From positions 17,327 through 81,326 of the forward strand of contig CAIWHK010000008.1 of assembly GCA_903912525.1 (NCBI GenBank): a stretch of 64,000 nt of DNA, written 5' to 3'. Positions 51,673-59,453 of the stretch are shown one piece after another. The position numbers and the translations under genes were made by a program. The notes under the pieces are model-generated. The model was not told where the DNA came from, did not search any database, and saw only the letters and a list, made by a program, of their open reading frames with translations. This stretch comes from an uncultured bacterium (GTDB lineage: Bacteria > Krumholzibacteriota > Krumholzibacteriia > LZORAL124-64-63). Each line of letters opens with the position of its first letter. Position 1 is the stretch's first letter.

Positions 51673-53850
51673 ATGATCGGCAAGACGCTGGGCCGTTACC
51701 GGATCGTCGAGAGGTTGGGCGCAGGGGGCATGGGCGAGGTCTTCGCGGCCGAGGACCTGGAGTTGCGGCGCCGGATAGCGCTCAAGGTGCTGGCGCCCGA
51801 CGTGGCGGCCGATCCTGTGCAGTTGTCCCGTTTCCGGCGCGAGGCCTGCGCGCTCGCTTCGCTGAACCATCCCGGCATCGTCGTCATCCACTCGGTCGAG
51901 GAAGTCGATGGCCTGCACTTCCTGACGATGGAGCTCGTCGAGGGCCGCAGCCTGGCGGCGATGCTGGTTGCCGGCGCGTTGTCGCCACCTGCCTTCTTCA
52001 ACGTCGCAGCGCCGCTTGCCGACGCCATCGCCGCCGCCCACGTGCAGGGCGTGGTGCACCGTGACCTGAAGCCCGCCAACGTGATGGTCACTGAGGCGGG
52101 TGTGGTGAAGGTGCTCGACTTCGGCCTGGCCCGGGCGATCGAGCGCATCAGGCCTCCCTTCGATGCAGACTCCGACACCGAGCGCGTGCTCACGCGCGAA
52201 ACCATCCTCGGCACTCCCGACTACATGGCGCCCGAGCAGATCCGCGGTGAGCCGCCCGGGACGGCCAGTGACGTCTACGCGCTGGGCGTGATCTTCTACG
52301 AGATGATCACCGGCTGCCGGCCCCACGTCGGCGCCAACGTGCCCGAGTTGTTCGCGGCCGTGCTGCGTGATCGTCCCCGGCCGCCGGCGGCCCGCGCGCC
52401 GTCCTGCCCGGCGCCGCTCAGTCGGCTGATCGAGCGCTGCCTGGCTCGCGATCCGGGCGACCGCGTCCCGACCGCGCGCGTGCTGCGCGACGAGTTGAAC
52501 CAAATGGCGGAGCGCTACCGTTCGGGCGCGCGCGATCCCGTGCAGAGCATCGCCGTGCTGCCGTTCAACGACCTGAGTTCGGACGGGGACCTGAGGCACC
52601 TGTGCGACGGCATCGCCGAGGAGATCATCGGCGCCCTGGCGCACATCAACGGGCTGGCCGTGGCGGCGCGCATGTCGTCCTTCCGCTACCGCGATCCCGC
52701 CGGCGACTGCCGCGACATCGGCCGTGAACTGGGCGTGCGCTTCCTGCTGGAGGGCAGCGTTCGTCGCGACGGCGGCCGCATCCGCGTCGCTGCCCAGCTG
52801 GTCTCGACCACCGACGGCTACCAGATGTGGTCCGAGCGCTACGACCGCGACCTGCGCGACCTGTTCGCCGTTCAGGACGACATCGCGGCCCGCATCGTCC
52901 ACTCGTTCCGGTTGACGATGAATGCGGGCAACGGGCGCGGGCGGCGCCGCGGCCGTACGGCCGATGCCGTCGCCTACGAGGACTACCTCAAGGGGCGCTA
53001 CTTTTTGCGCAGGTGGGGCAAGCGCAACGTGGAGATCGCCATCCGGCTGTTTGCCCAGGCCATCCGGCGCTCGCCCGGCTTCGCCGCGGCGCACGCCGGC
53101 CTGGCCGACGCCCACGGCTACCTCTACATGTACATCGCCTCGAGCGAAGCCAACCTGGACGCCGCCGACCGCAGCAGCCTGCGCGCCCTCGAACTTGACG
53201 ACGCGCTGGCCGAGGCCCATGCCTCGCGCGGCCTGGCGCTGTCGCTGCGCCGTCGGCACGCCGAGGCCGCGCGCGAGTTCGCCACGGCGCGGACGCTGGA
53301 TCACAACCTGTTCGAGGCGCCGTATTTCCAGGCCCGCGACTGCGTCGTGCAGGGGCTGTACGACCAGGCGATCGAGCACTACCGCCAGGCCGTGCTCGCC
53401 GATCCCGAGGAATACCAGGTGCCCATCCTGATGGCGCAGGTGTACCAGACGCTCGGCCGCGAGGAGGAAGCGCGCGCCGCCAATCGCACGGGCCTCGAAC
53501 TGGCCGAGAAGGCGATCCTGGCCAACCCCGAGGACGCGCGGGCCTGTTATATGGGCGCGGGCGCGATGATCCGACTGGGGCAGCGGGAACGCGGGCAGCG
53601 CTGGGCCGAGCGGGCGCTGGCCATCGACCCGGACGACCCGGCCATCCTCTACAACGTGGCGTGCGCGCATGCGGGGCTGGACAATCCGGAGCGGGCGATC
53701 GAGTGCCTCGAGCACACCGTGAAGGCGGGGGCGTCGTACCGGGAATGGATGGAGAACGACAGCGACCTCGACCCGTTGCGCGGGCACGAGCGCTTCAAGG
53801 CGCTGTTGGCGTCATTGCGGGACCCGGAGGCGACGGCCGGCAAGGCCTAG
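51673..53850 (+). CDS. eukaryote-like Ser/Thr protein kinase with TolB-like and TPR domains
   Basis: A 725-residue protein: kinase domain 10-270 (GAGGMGEVF loop, Lys38, HRDLKPAN with Asp131, DFG with Asp149, GTPDYMAPEQ). After it comes a domain (about 290-415; VLPFNDLSSDGDLRHLCDG, GVRFLLEGSVRRDGGRIRVAAQLV) known from adenylate cyclase/kinase-associated TolB-like N-domains, and then about eight TPR units to the end. There are no membrane helices, unlike PknB. The C-terminal end overlaps the convergent radical SAM gene by 4 bases. Confidence 0.93.
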   Translation: MIGKTLGRYRIVERLGAGGMGEVFAAEDLELRRRIALKVLAPDVAADPVQLSRFRREACALASLNHPGIVVIHSVEEVDGLHFLTMELVEGRSLAAMLVAGALSPPAFFNVAAPLADAIAAAHVQGVVHRDLKPANVMVTEAGVVKVLDFGLARAIERIRPPFDADSDTERVLTRETILGTPDYMAPEQIRGEPPGTASDVYALGVIFYEMITGCRPHVGANVPELFAAVLRDRPRPPAARAPSCPAPLSRLIERCLARDPGDRVPTARVLRDELNQMAERYRSGARDPVQSIAVLPFNDLSSDGDLRHLCDGIAEEIIGALAHINGLAVAARMSSFRYRDPAGDCRDIGRELGVRFLLEGSVRRDGGRIRVAAQLVSTTDGYQMWSERYDRDLRDLFAVQDDIAARIVHSFRLTMNAGNGRGRRRGRTADAVAYEDYLKGRYFLRRWGKRNVEIAIRLFAQAIRRSPGFAAAHAGLADAHGYLYMYIASSEANLDAADRSSLRALELDDALAEAHASRGLALSLRRRHAEAAREFATARTLDHNLFEAPYFQARDCVVQGLYDQAIEHYRQAVLADPEEYQVPILMAQVYQTLGREEEARAANRTGLELAEKAILANPEDARACYMGAGAMIRLGQRERGQRWAERALAIDPDDPAILYNVACAHAGLDNPERAIECLEHTVKAGASYREWMENDSDLDPLRGHERFKALLASLRDPEATAGKA

Positions 53851-55319
53851 AGCCCGGCCGCCACGATGCGGAAGTGGTGCCCCATGATGGCCAACGTCAG
53901 GGCCACGCCCAACTGGTCGGGATGGCGCGCGATCGTCGTGGCCAGGAAGCGCCAGTAGGCGCGCCGGCCGCGATGCGTGACGCCCATGACCCACACCGAA
54001 CGGAAGCCGGCGCCCACGTCGGGCCAGGTCAGGCGCGGCCGCGGGCCGCGCGGATGGTGCGCGTCCATGAAGGTCCGGATGCGCTGGTAGTACGCGTTCG
54101 GCTCGTACAGCCGGTGGATCAGGCCACGGTAGTTCTCGATCATGAACTCGCGATCCAGGCGCGGCTCGAAATTGAACACGGCCTTCGTGTTGTCGCCGGC
54201 GCTGACGGTGCGCAGGCGACCCTCCCCGGCCAGGCGGCGGTAGAGGCGGCTGCGCGGCATCGCCTGCAGCAGGCCGACCATCGCCGTGACGACGCCCGTC
54301 TTCTGGATGAACTCGAACTGGCGCTGGAAGATGTCCGACTCGTCGCTGTCGAAGCCGACGATGAAGCCGCCCATGACCTCGAGGCCGGCAGCCTGGATGG
54401 TGCGCACGCTGTCGGCCAGGTCGCCGCGCAGGTTCTGCATCTTGCGGCATTCCTTCAGCGAGGCGGCGCTGGGCGTCTCGAGGCCCAGGAACACCTTCTT
54501 GAAGCCCGCCGTCACCATCAGTTCGAGCAGCTCGGGCTCGGCCGCCATGTTGACCGAGGCCTCGGTCAGGAAGGTCATGCGCGAATGCGTGCGCGCGCGC
54601 CAGTCGATCATCGCCAGCAGCAGCTCGCGGCAGCGCTTTTTATCGCCGATGAAGTTGTCGTCGACCACGAACACGGGTCCCTGCCAGCCGAGGGTGCGCA
54701 GGCTCTCCAGTTCGCCGATGAACTGCACGGGATCCTTCGTGCGCGGGCGGCGGCCGTTGAGCGCCACCACGTCGCAGAACTCGCAGTCGAACGGGCAGCC
54801 GCGGCACGACTGCACGGACATCGTGGCGTAATGGCGCAGGTTCAGCAGGTCCCAGCGCGGCAGTGGCGTCAGCGCCAGTTCGGGGAAGCGCGGCGACTCG
54901 TAGAGCGCGCGCACGGCGCCGGCGCTCATGTCGGCCACCAGGTCGGCCGCCAGTTCCTCGGCCTCGCCGACCACGACGTGGGGGACGCCGAGCGTCTCGT
55001 CGCGCTCGGCCATGAACAGGGGACCGCCGCCGATCAGCGGCTTGCCCAGGTCGCGGCAGCGGCCGGCCAGCGCCATGACCGCCTCGCGGTGGATCTCCAT
55101 CGCGCTGACCATCACGTAGTCGGCCCAGCGCAGGTCGTCGTCGCCCAACTCGACGGCGTTCGTGTCGACCAGGCGGTAGGACCATTCGCGCGGCAGCAGG
55201 CCGGCCATCGTCAGGAGTCCCAGGGGCGGGTTGGCCACGCGCTTGCCCACGAAGCGCAGCGCGTGGCGCAGGCTCCAGAACGTCTCGGGGGTGCGCGGTT
55301 CCACCAACAGGATGTTCAT
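53847..55319 (-). CDS. B12-binding radical SAM protein
   Basis: A 490-residue protein. The N-terminal part (about 1-140; NILLVEPRTPETFW, ISGGGPLFM-like strand pattern) is a B12-binding domain. The radical SAM cluster motif is CPFDCEFC in SVQSCRGCPFDCEFC, followed by VFVVDDNFIGDKKRCR and FKKVFLGLETPS. The DUF4070-like C-terminal half is typical of uncharacterised B12-radical SAM proteins. Substrate unknown. The start at 55319 follows GGAG. Confidence 0.9.
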   Translation of the reverse strand: MNILLVEPRTPETFWSLRHALRFVGKRVANPPLGLLTMAGLLPREWSYRLVDTNAVELGDDDLRWADYVMVSAMEIHREAVMALAGRCRDLGKPLIGGGPLFMAERDETLGVPHVVVGEAEELAADLVADMSAGAVRALYESPRFPELALTPLPRWDLLNLRHYATMSVQSCRGCPFDCEFCDVVALNGRRPRTKDPVQFIGELESLRTLGWQGPVFVVDDNFIGDKKRCRELLLAMIDWRARTHSRMTFLTEASVNMAAEPELLELMVTAGFKKVFLGLETPSAASLKECRKMQNLRGDLADSVRTIQAAGLEVMGGFIVGFDSDESDIFQRQFEFIQKTGVVTAMVGLLQAMPRSRLYRRLAGEGRLRTVSAGDNTKAVFNFEPRLDREFMIENYRGLIHRLYEPNAYYQRIRTFMDAHHPRGPRPRLTWPDVGAGFRSVWVMGVTHRGRRAYWRFLATTIARHPDQLGVALTLAIMGHHFRIVAAGL

Positions 55320-55416
55320 CTGGGCTCCGATCTGATCGGCAAATCGCTCGCTCAGCACAAACAAGATAGCCCCGGCGGCGTCCGGCCGCTCAAATAATGC
55401 ATACCCGTCGACAAAT

Positions 55417-55431
55417 CGATCATAATGATCG
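55417..55431. promoter_or_regulatory. 15-base palindrome before the methyltransferase/cytidylyltransferase pair
   Basis: CGATCAT-A-ATGATCG, arms of 7 around one base, in the 232-base divergent gap. The bases around it are AT-rich. It is an operator candidate; no gene product can be matched to it. Confidence 0.4.
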
Positions 55432-55551
55432 TGAATTGAACCGGTGCATCCGGCCGGATTTTTGGGGTTGGTGGGTTGGGGGCTTCGCGCTTAGGCTGGC
55501 CGACATCGGCGTCGCCGATGAACATCGCGCCGTACGAAAGGACCCGTACCG

Positions 55552-56568
55552 ATGCCCGATCAATCCGCCGAGCGTCCGCTCCGCGAAGAGGACATCCGCC
55601 CCGCCGACCTCAAGGCCCGGTTGCGCGAGTACATGCTGCGCGATCGCGACCGCTGGCTGGCCGGCCGACCCGGCTGGGTGACCGTGCCCTGCCCGGCCTG
55701 TGGGGCCAGCGAGGGCCGCGCCTTCGAGGTGCGCGGCTACGCCTTCAGCGAGTGCGCCGGCTGCGGCACCGCCTTCCACAACCCGCGCCCGACGGAGCAG
55801 CAGCTGGCCGACTACTACGCCGGCGCCGAGAGCTACGGCTTCTGGGCCCGCGAGATGTTCCCGGCCACGGCCGAGAAGCGCCGCGAGTCCATCGCGCGCC
55901 CGCAGGCGCGTCGCGTCGTCGAGACCGTGGATGCGGCCGGCGGCGGCCGTGGCCTGCTGGTGGAGATCGGCGCCGGCTCGGGCCTCGTGCTCGAGGAGAT
56001 CCGCGCTTTGAACCGCTTCGACCGCCTGCTGGCCGTCGAGCCGACGCCGGGCCTGGCCGGCATGCTGCGCGACAAGGGCTTCGAGGTGTTCGAGTCGGGC
56101 TGGGAGACGGCGCCGCTGGAGGGCCTGGATGCCGACGCCGTCTGCTCGTTCGAGGTCATCGAGCACCTGTTCGACCCGGGCGCCTACCTGCGTGCCGTGC
56201 GCCGTGCGCTGCGGCCGGGCGGCGTGCTGGTGCTGACCTGCCCGAACATCCTCGGCTTCGACTTCCAGGTGCTCGGCTACGACAACGCCGACAACTTCGG
56301 CCTCGGGCACATCAACATGTTCCATCCCGCGTCGCTGACGACGCTGCTGGAGTCGTGCGGCTTCACGGTGCGCGCGGTGGCCACGCCGGGCCGGCTCGAC
56401 GCCGACCTGGTGCGGCAGAAGATCCTGCGCGGCGCCTTCGACGTCAGCGCGCAGCCGTTCCTGCGCCGCGTGCTCATCGAGGACTGGGACCGCCTGGGCG
56501 AGCCGTTCCAGGCCTTCCTGCGCGAGAACGGCCTTTCCTCCAACATGATGGTGACGGCGACGACATGA
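55552..56568 (+). CDS. SAM-dependent methyltransferase with zinc ribbon
   Basis: A 338-residue class I methyltransferase. A zinc ribbon (Cys47, Cys50, Cys68, Cys71 in CPACG and CAGCG) comes first, then GLLVEIGAGSGLVLEEI, CSFEVIEHLFDPGAYL, VLVLTCPNI. This order resembles sugar C-methyltransferases and glycan-associated methyltransferases. It overlaps the SpsF-type gene by 4 bases. Confidence 0.88.
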   Translation: MPDQSAERPLREEDIRPADLKARLREYMLRDRDRWLAGRPGWVTVPCPACGASEGRAFEVRGYAFSECAGCGTAFHNPRPTEQQLADYYAGAESYGFWAREMFPATAEKRRESIARPQARRVVETVDAAGGGRGLLVEIGAGSGLVLEEIRALNRFDRLLAVEPTPGLAGMLRDKGFEVFESGWETAPLEGLDADAVCSFEVIEHLFDPGAYLRAVRRALRPGGVLVLTCPNILGFDFQVLGYDNADNFGLGHINMFHPASLTTLLESCGFTVRAVATPGRLDADLVRQKILRGAFDVSAQPFLRRVLIEDWDRLGEPFQAFLRENGLSSNMMVTATT

Positions 56569-57323
56569 CAGCGTGGATCGACACTGCCGCCGCTGGCGAA
56601 GGCGACAACGCCGTCTGCATCGTGCAGGCGCGCATGGGTTCGACGCGCCTGCCGGGCAAGATGATGGAGGACCTGGGCGGGCGGCCGCTGATGTGGCACA
56701 TCCTGCAGCGTGCGACGCAGGTGGGGCCCGACGTGCCGGTGGTGCTGGCGACCACCGACCACGAGCGCGATGACCCGCTGGTCGCCGTCGCCAACGCGAT
56801 GAAAGTGGCGGTGGTGCGCGGGTCCGAGCACGACGTGCTGGGCCGCTACCTGCTGGCGCTGGAATTCCATCCCGCAAGGTGGGTGGCGCGCGTGTGCGGC
56901 GACTCGCCGTTGTTCGACCCGGTGCACCTGGTGGAGTGGCTGGCGCTGGCGCGCCGCGAGGGCGCCGACGTGGTGCGCTTCCGCGACGGCGTCGCCTCGC
57001 TGCTGCAGGGCGGCGAGGTCGTGTCGGCGCGCGCGCTGCGCTGGAGCCGCGCCGTGGCGGGCGACGACCCGCTGGCCACCGAACACGTGACGGCCTGGGC
57101 GCTGCGCAATGCGCCGCTGCACCCGGACGACGTGGTGACGGCGTGGGCCGAGCCGCCGGCGGACCTGGTGATGGATGTGAAGCTGTCGATCGACACGCGC
57201 GAGGACCTGGAGCGGATGCGCCTGTTGTATGCGGCGCTGTGGGACGGCGGCCAGCCGCTGGATCTCAGACGCGCGGCGGCCTGGCTCAAGGCGCAGGCCG
57301 CCGCGGATGATGCGTCAAGCTGA
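56565..57323 (+). CDS. SpsF-type cytidylyltransferase
   Basis: A 252-residue nucleotidyltransferase: VCIVQARMGSTRLPGKMM at the N-terminus (the NTP-binding R-x-G-S-x-R-LPGK of the CMP-sugar synthetase family), VCGDSPLFDP, and LSIDTREDLERM. SpsF relatives activate nonulosonic sugars as CMP derivatives or act in spore-coat and flagellar glycan pathways. As PseB, PseC and the PseG-PseI fusion are 14 kb away, it may supply the missing PseF step; that link is inferred. Confidence 0.85.
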   Translation: MTAWIDTAAAGEGDNAVCIVQARMGSTRLPGKMMEDLGGRPLMWHILQRATQVGPDVPVVLATTDHERDDPLVAVANAMKVAVVRGSEHDVLGRYLLALEFHPARWVARVCGDSPLFDPVHLVEWLALARREGADVVRFRDGVASLLQGGEVVSARALRWSRAVAGDDPLATEHVTAWALRNAPLHPDDVVTAWAEPPADLVMDVKLSIDTREDLERMRLLYAALWDGGQPLDLRRAAAWLKAQAAADDASS

Positions 57324-57332
57324 GCGACCGGC

Positions 57333-57641
57333 TCAGACGGCGACGACCGAGTTCTCGGCGCCGGCGATGCCCGCCGGGCGATAGTGGTCGGCAGCCCAGT
57401 CGTTCTCCCAGACCTGGCCGTCGATCAGGAACCGGTACTCGTATTCGCGGCCGGTCTCGAGGTCGAGCGTGACCTTGAACTCGCCGGACTTCAGGCGGCT
57501 CATCGGGGTCGCCTCGGCGTCCCAGGCGTTGAACTCGCCGACCAGGTAGACAGCCTGGGCCTCGCCTGCGGCCTCGGCCGGCAGGCAGAACGTGACCTTG
57601 CTCACGTTCTTCGTCTTCAGATAGCGCTTCTGCGGACCCAT
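57333..57641 (-). CDS. CBM48 (isoamylase N-terminal domain-like) protein
   Basis: A 102-residue stand-alone carbohydrate-binding domain: VYLVGEFNAWDAEATPM, EYRFLIDGQVWENDW and GAENSVVAV match the AMPK glycogen-binding/isoamylase N-terminal type. The start at 57641 follows AGGAGG, the best site in the neighbourhood. It may bind glycogen, in line with the debranching enzyme at 61-63 kb. Confidence 0.88.
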   Translation of the reverse strand: MGPQKRYLKTKNVSKVTFCLPAEAAGEAQAVYLVGEFNAWDAEATPMSRLKSGEFKVTLDLETGREYEYRFLIDGQVWENDWAADHYRPAGIAGAENSVVAV

Positions 57642-57744
57642 CGAAACCTCCTGCCCGCGGGCATACGGAAACAACCTCGCCTCCATGCGCGGGACAACAA
57701 AAGAAACGTCGGTCGCCGCCGCAAGACCTTCATTGTTTTATTCT

Positions 57745-57765
57745 TGTCAAATCGGTTATTTGACA
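57745..57765. promoter_or_regulatory. 8-bp dyad upstream of the CBM48 gene
   Basis: TGTCAAAT-cggtt-ATTTGACA, perfect 8-bp arms around five bases. On the minus strand its right part supplies TTGACA as a possible -35 for the CBM48 gene, but no -10 at good distance follows. It also lies 9 bases beyond the amidotransferase stop, so a terminator is possible; there is no T-run. Confidence 0.4.
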
Positions 57766-57773
57766 TCTGGTTA

Positions 57774-58475
57774 TCATGGATTTGCTGACAGATATTCCAA
57801 CATCTTTTCCACCAACAGGTTAGCGGGACGGCAACGGGCTTCCAGATCGGCCAGCAAGTCCGCCTCCGCCATGACATAGGATCCCGGATGCAGCGCGCCG
57901 GGGCTCCGGGAAAGCACTTTGCGGACCCAGTCGGGGTCGGCCTCGGGGTGGAACTGGAGTGCAATGACCCTCTTTCCGAGCTGCACAGCCTGGTGCCGGC
58001 AGCCGGGGCTCTGGGCCAGGTGGATGGCCCCGTCAGGCAGCGCGAACGACTCGCCGTGCCACTGCAGGCAGGTCACCGCGTCGGGGAACGGGAAGCGGGG
58101 CGCGGAGCCATCGGTGGCCGTCGGGGTCTTGGTCACCGGCCACCAGCCGATCTCGCGCTCGGGGCTCGGGCCCACTTTCGCGCCCAGGGCGGAGGCGATC
58201 AATTGCCCACCCAGGCAGATGCCGAGCACGCCGCGGTCGGCCTCGATGGCGCGGCGAATGAACGCCTTCTCGGGGGCCAGCCATGGCAGTTCGTCCTCGT
58301 CGTTCACGCTCATCGGCCCGCCGAGGATGACCAGCAGGTCGAACGAGGCGACGTCGGGCAGGATCTCGCCCGCGTACAGCCGCGTGCAAGTGACGGTGGC
58401 CTGGCGGGCGGCCAGCCAGGTCTCGATGTGGCCAAGGCCCTCGTAGGGCACATGTTGCAGCCAATGGACGTGCAT
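57774..58475 (-). CDS. class I glutamine amidotransferase-like protein
   Basis: A 233-residue protein with the class I amidotransferase triad: Cys87 in GICLGGQ, His176 and Glu178 in QFHPE. It resembles the GMP-synthase-like GATase family proteins that act alone on gamma-glutamyl or peptide substrates. HVHWLQHVPYEG at the N-terminus is typical of that group. Substrate unknown. Confidence 0.9.
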   Translation of the reverse strand: MHVHWLQHVPYEGLGHIETWLAARQATVTCTRLYAGEILPDVASFDLLVILGGPMSVNDEDELPWLAPEKAFIRRAIEADRGVLGICLGGQLIASALGAKVGPSPEREIGWWPVTKTPTATDGSAPRFPFPDAVTCLQWHGESFALPDGAIHLAQSPGCRHQAVQLGKRVIALQFHPEADPDWVRKVLSRSPGALHPGSYVMAEADLLADLEARCRPANLLVEKMLEYLSANP

Positions 58476-58650
58476 GGCGGATCCCCCGGTTTCGCACGGG
58501 GCTGCTTTGCGGCGCGTGCGCTATGATCCCGGACGCGTCCGCACTGTGCGGCAGCGTCCACTAGACATATAGTCACCGGTCGATGCACACGCCAAGATCC
58601 CCTTGGGCGGGGCCGTGGCTGCGGCGTCGCGAAACAGGGTGCCACGCGGA

Positions 58651-59157
58651 ATGAAGAAGAAGCACATCGTCGTCAACGACCGCATGCAGCAGGGCTATGC
58701 CTACGACCTGACCGAGCCGGAGGGTGAGAATTTCCACCCCGACTTCTGGCCCGAGCTGAGCCCGCAGGAGATGCTCGAGATGGGGATCTTCGGCGGCAAG
58801 TACATGACCGACTGCCGCGACGAGTTCCCGGCGGCGTGGTTCGCCAAGGCGAAGCTCTCGCCCGGGCGCGCGAACCCGAAGCTGAACTTCTTCGGCGTGG
58901 GCGCCTCGCAGTCGCTGGCCGAATGGCGCCGCAAGGGCTGGATCCACGAGGACGATCCGCGCGGCTGGTTCCAGTGGTACTGCCGCTACTACCGGGGCCG
59001 CCGCGGGCCGGACGACGAGCGGCAGGTGAAGCGGTGGCGCGCGATGACGCGACACATCGCCCAGATCAAGGCCAAGTGCCGTCCCGGCGACTGGACGTGC
59101 CACACCCGGCAGAGGCAGGCGCTGCTGCACTGGGCGTACGATTCGCGCGATATCTAG
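58651..59157 (+). CDS. conserved protein of unknown function
   Basis: A 168-residue protein, charged and rich in aromatic residues (FHPDFWPELSP, WFQWYCRYYRG, PDDERQVKRW). I take the start at MKKKHIVVND because the conserved-looking part begins there; upstream codons are not needed. The protein seems to belong to a family found in bacteria and some eukaryotes, but I cannot name its function. No membrane helix or signal. Confidence 0.65.
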   Translation: MKKKHIVVNDRMQQGYAYDLTEPEGENFHPDFWPELSPQEMLEMGIFGGKYMTDCRDEFPAAWFAKAKLSPGRANPKLNFFGVGASQSLAEWRRKGWIHEDDPRGWFQWYCRYYRGRRGPDDERQVKRWRAMTRHIAQIKAKCRPGDWTCHTRQRQALLHWAYDSRDI

Positions 59158-59209
59158 TTGGCGCGCCGTCCGTTTGGGGCGCGGGCGATGTTGCTGTGTT
59201 TGCGGCCGT

Positions 59210-59283
59210 TGGTTGACCTATCAACCATTCGACGGACCGGAATCAACGATGGCGCGGGCCAAGAGTAGTTGATAGGTCAACCA
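59210..59283. promoter_or_regulatory. 16-bp inverted repeat made of two operator-like sites before the chemoreceptor
   Basis: TGGTTGACCTATCAAC (59210-59225) and GTTGATAGGTCAACCA (59268-59283) are perfect complements 42 bases apart. Each contains its own small dyad: GTTGA-ccta-TCAAC and GTTGA-tagg-TCAAC. The arrangement is that of two binding sites for a dimeric regulator; the long loop makes a terminator unlikely. It lies in the 296-base gap before the chemoreceptor; nothing else was seen there except GGAGG before the ATG. Confidence 0.55.
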
Positions 59284-59453
59284 TCCCGCTGAATGGAACG
59301 GCAGCACCCCTCCGGCCGGCCGATCGTATTGCATAATCGGAATAGTTCTTATCGTAAATACATCTTCAGCCTCGGAAGCGACGGACGACAATCAGGCGAC
59401 GTCGCCCACGCCCGGGCACGGCACAGCTATCCGTTGCCGGAGGCATTGCGCCC

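Noticed and set aside
55476..57323. Single 615-codon frame over methyltransferase and cytidylyltransferase genes
   Set aside because: The first part is a frame-shifted shadow of the methyltransferase; only the cytidylyltransferase part from 56565 is real.
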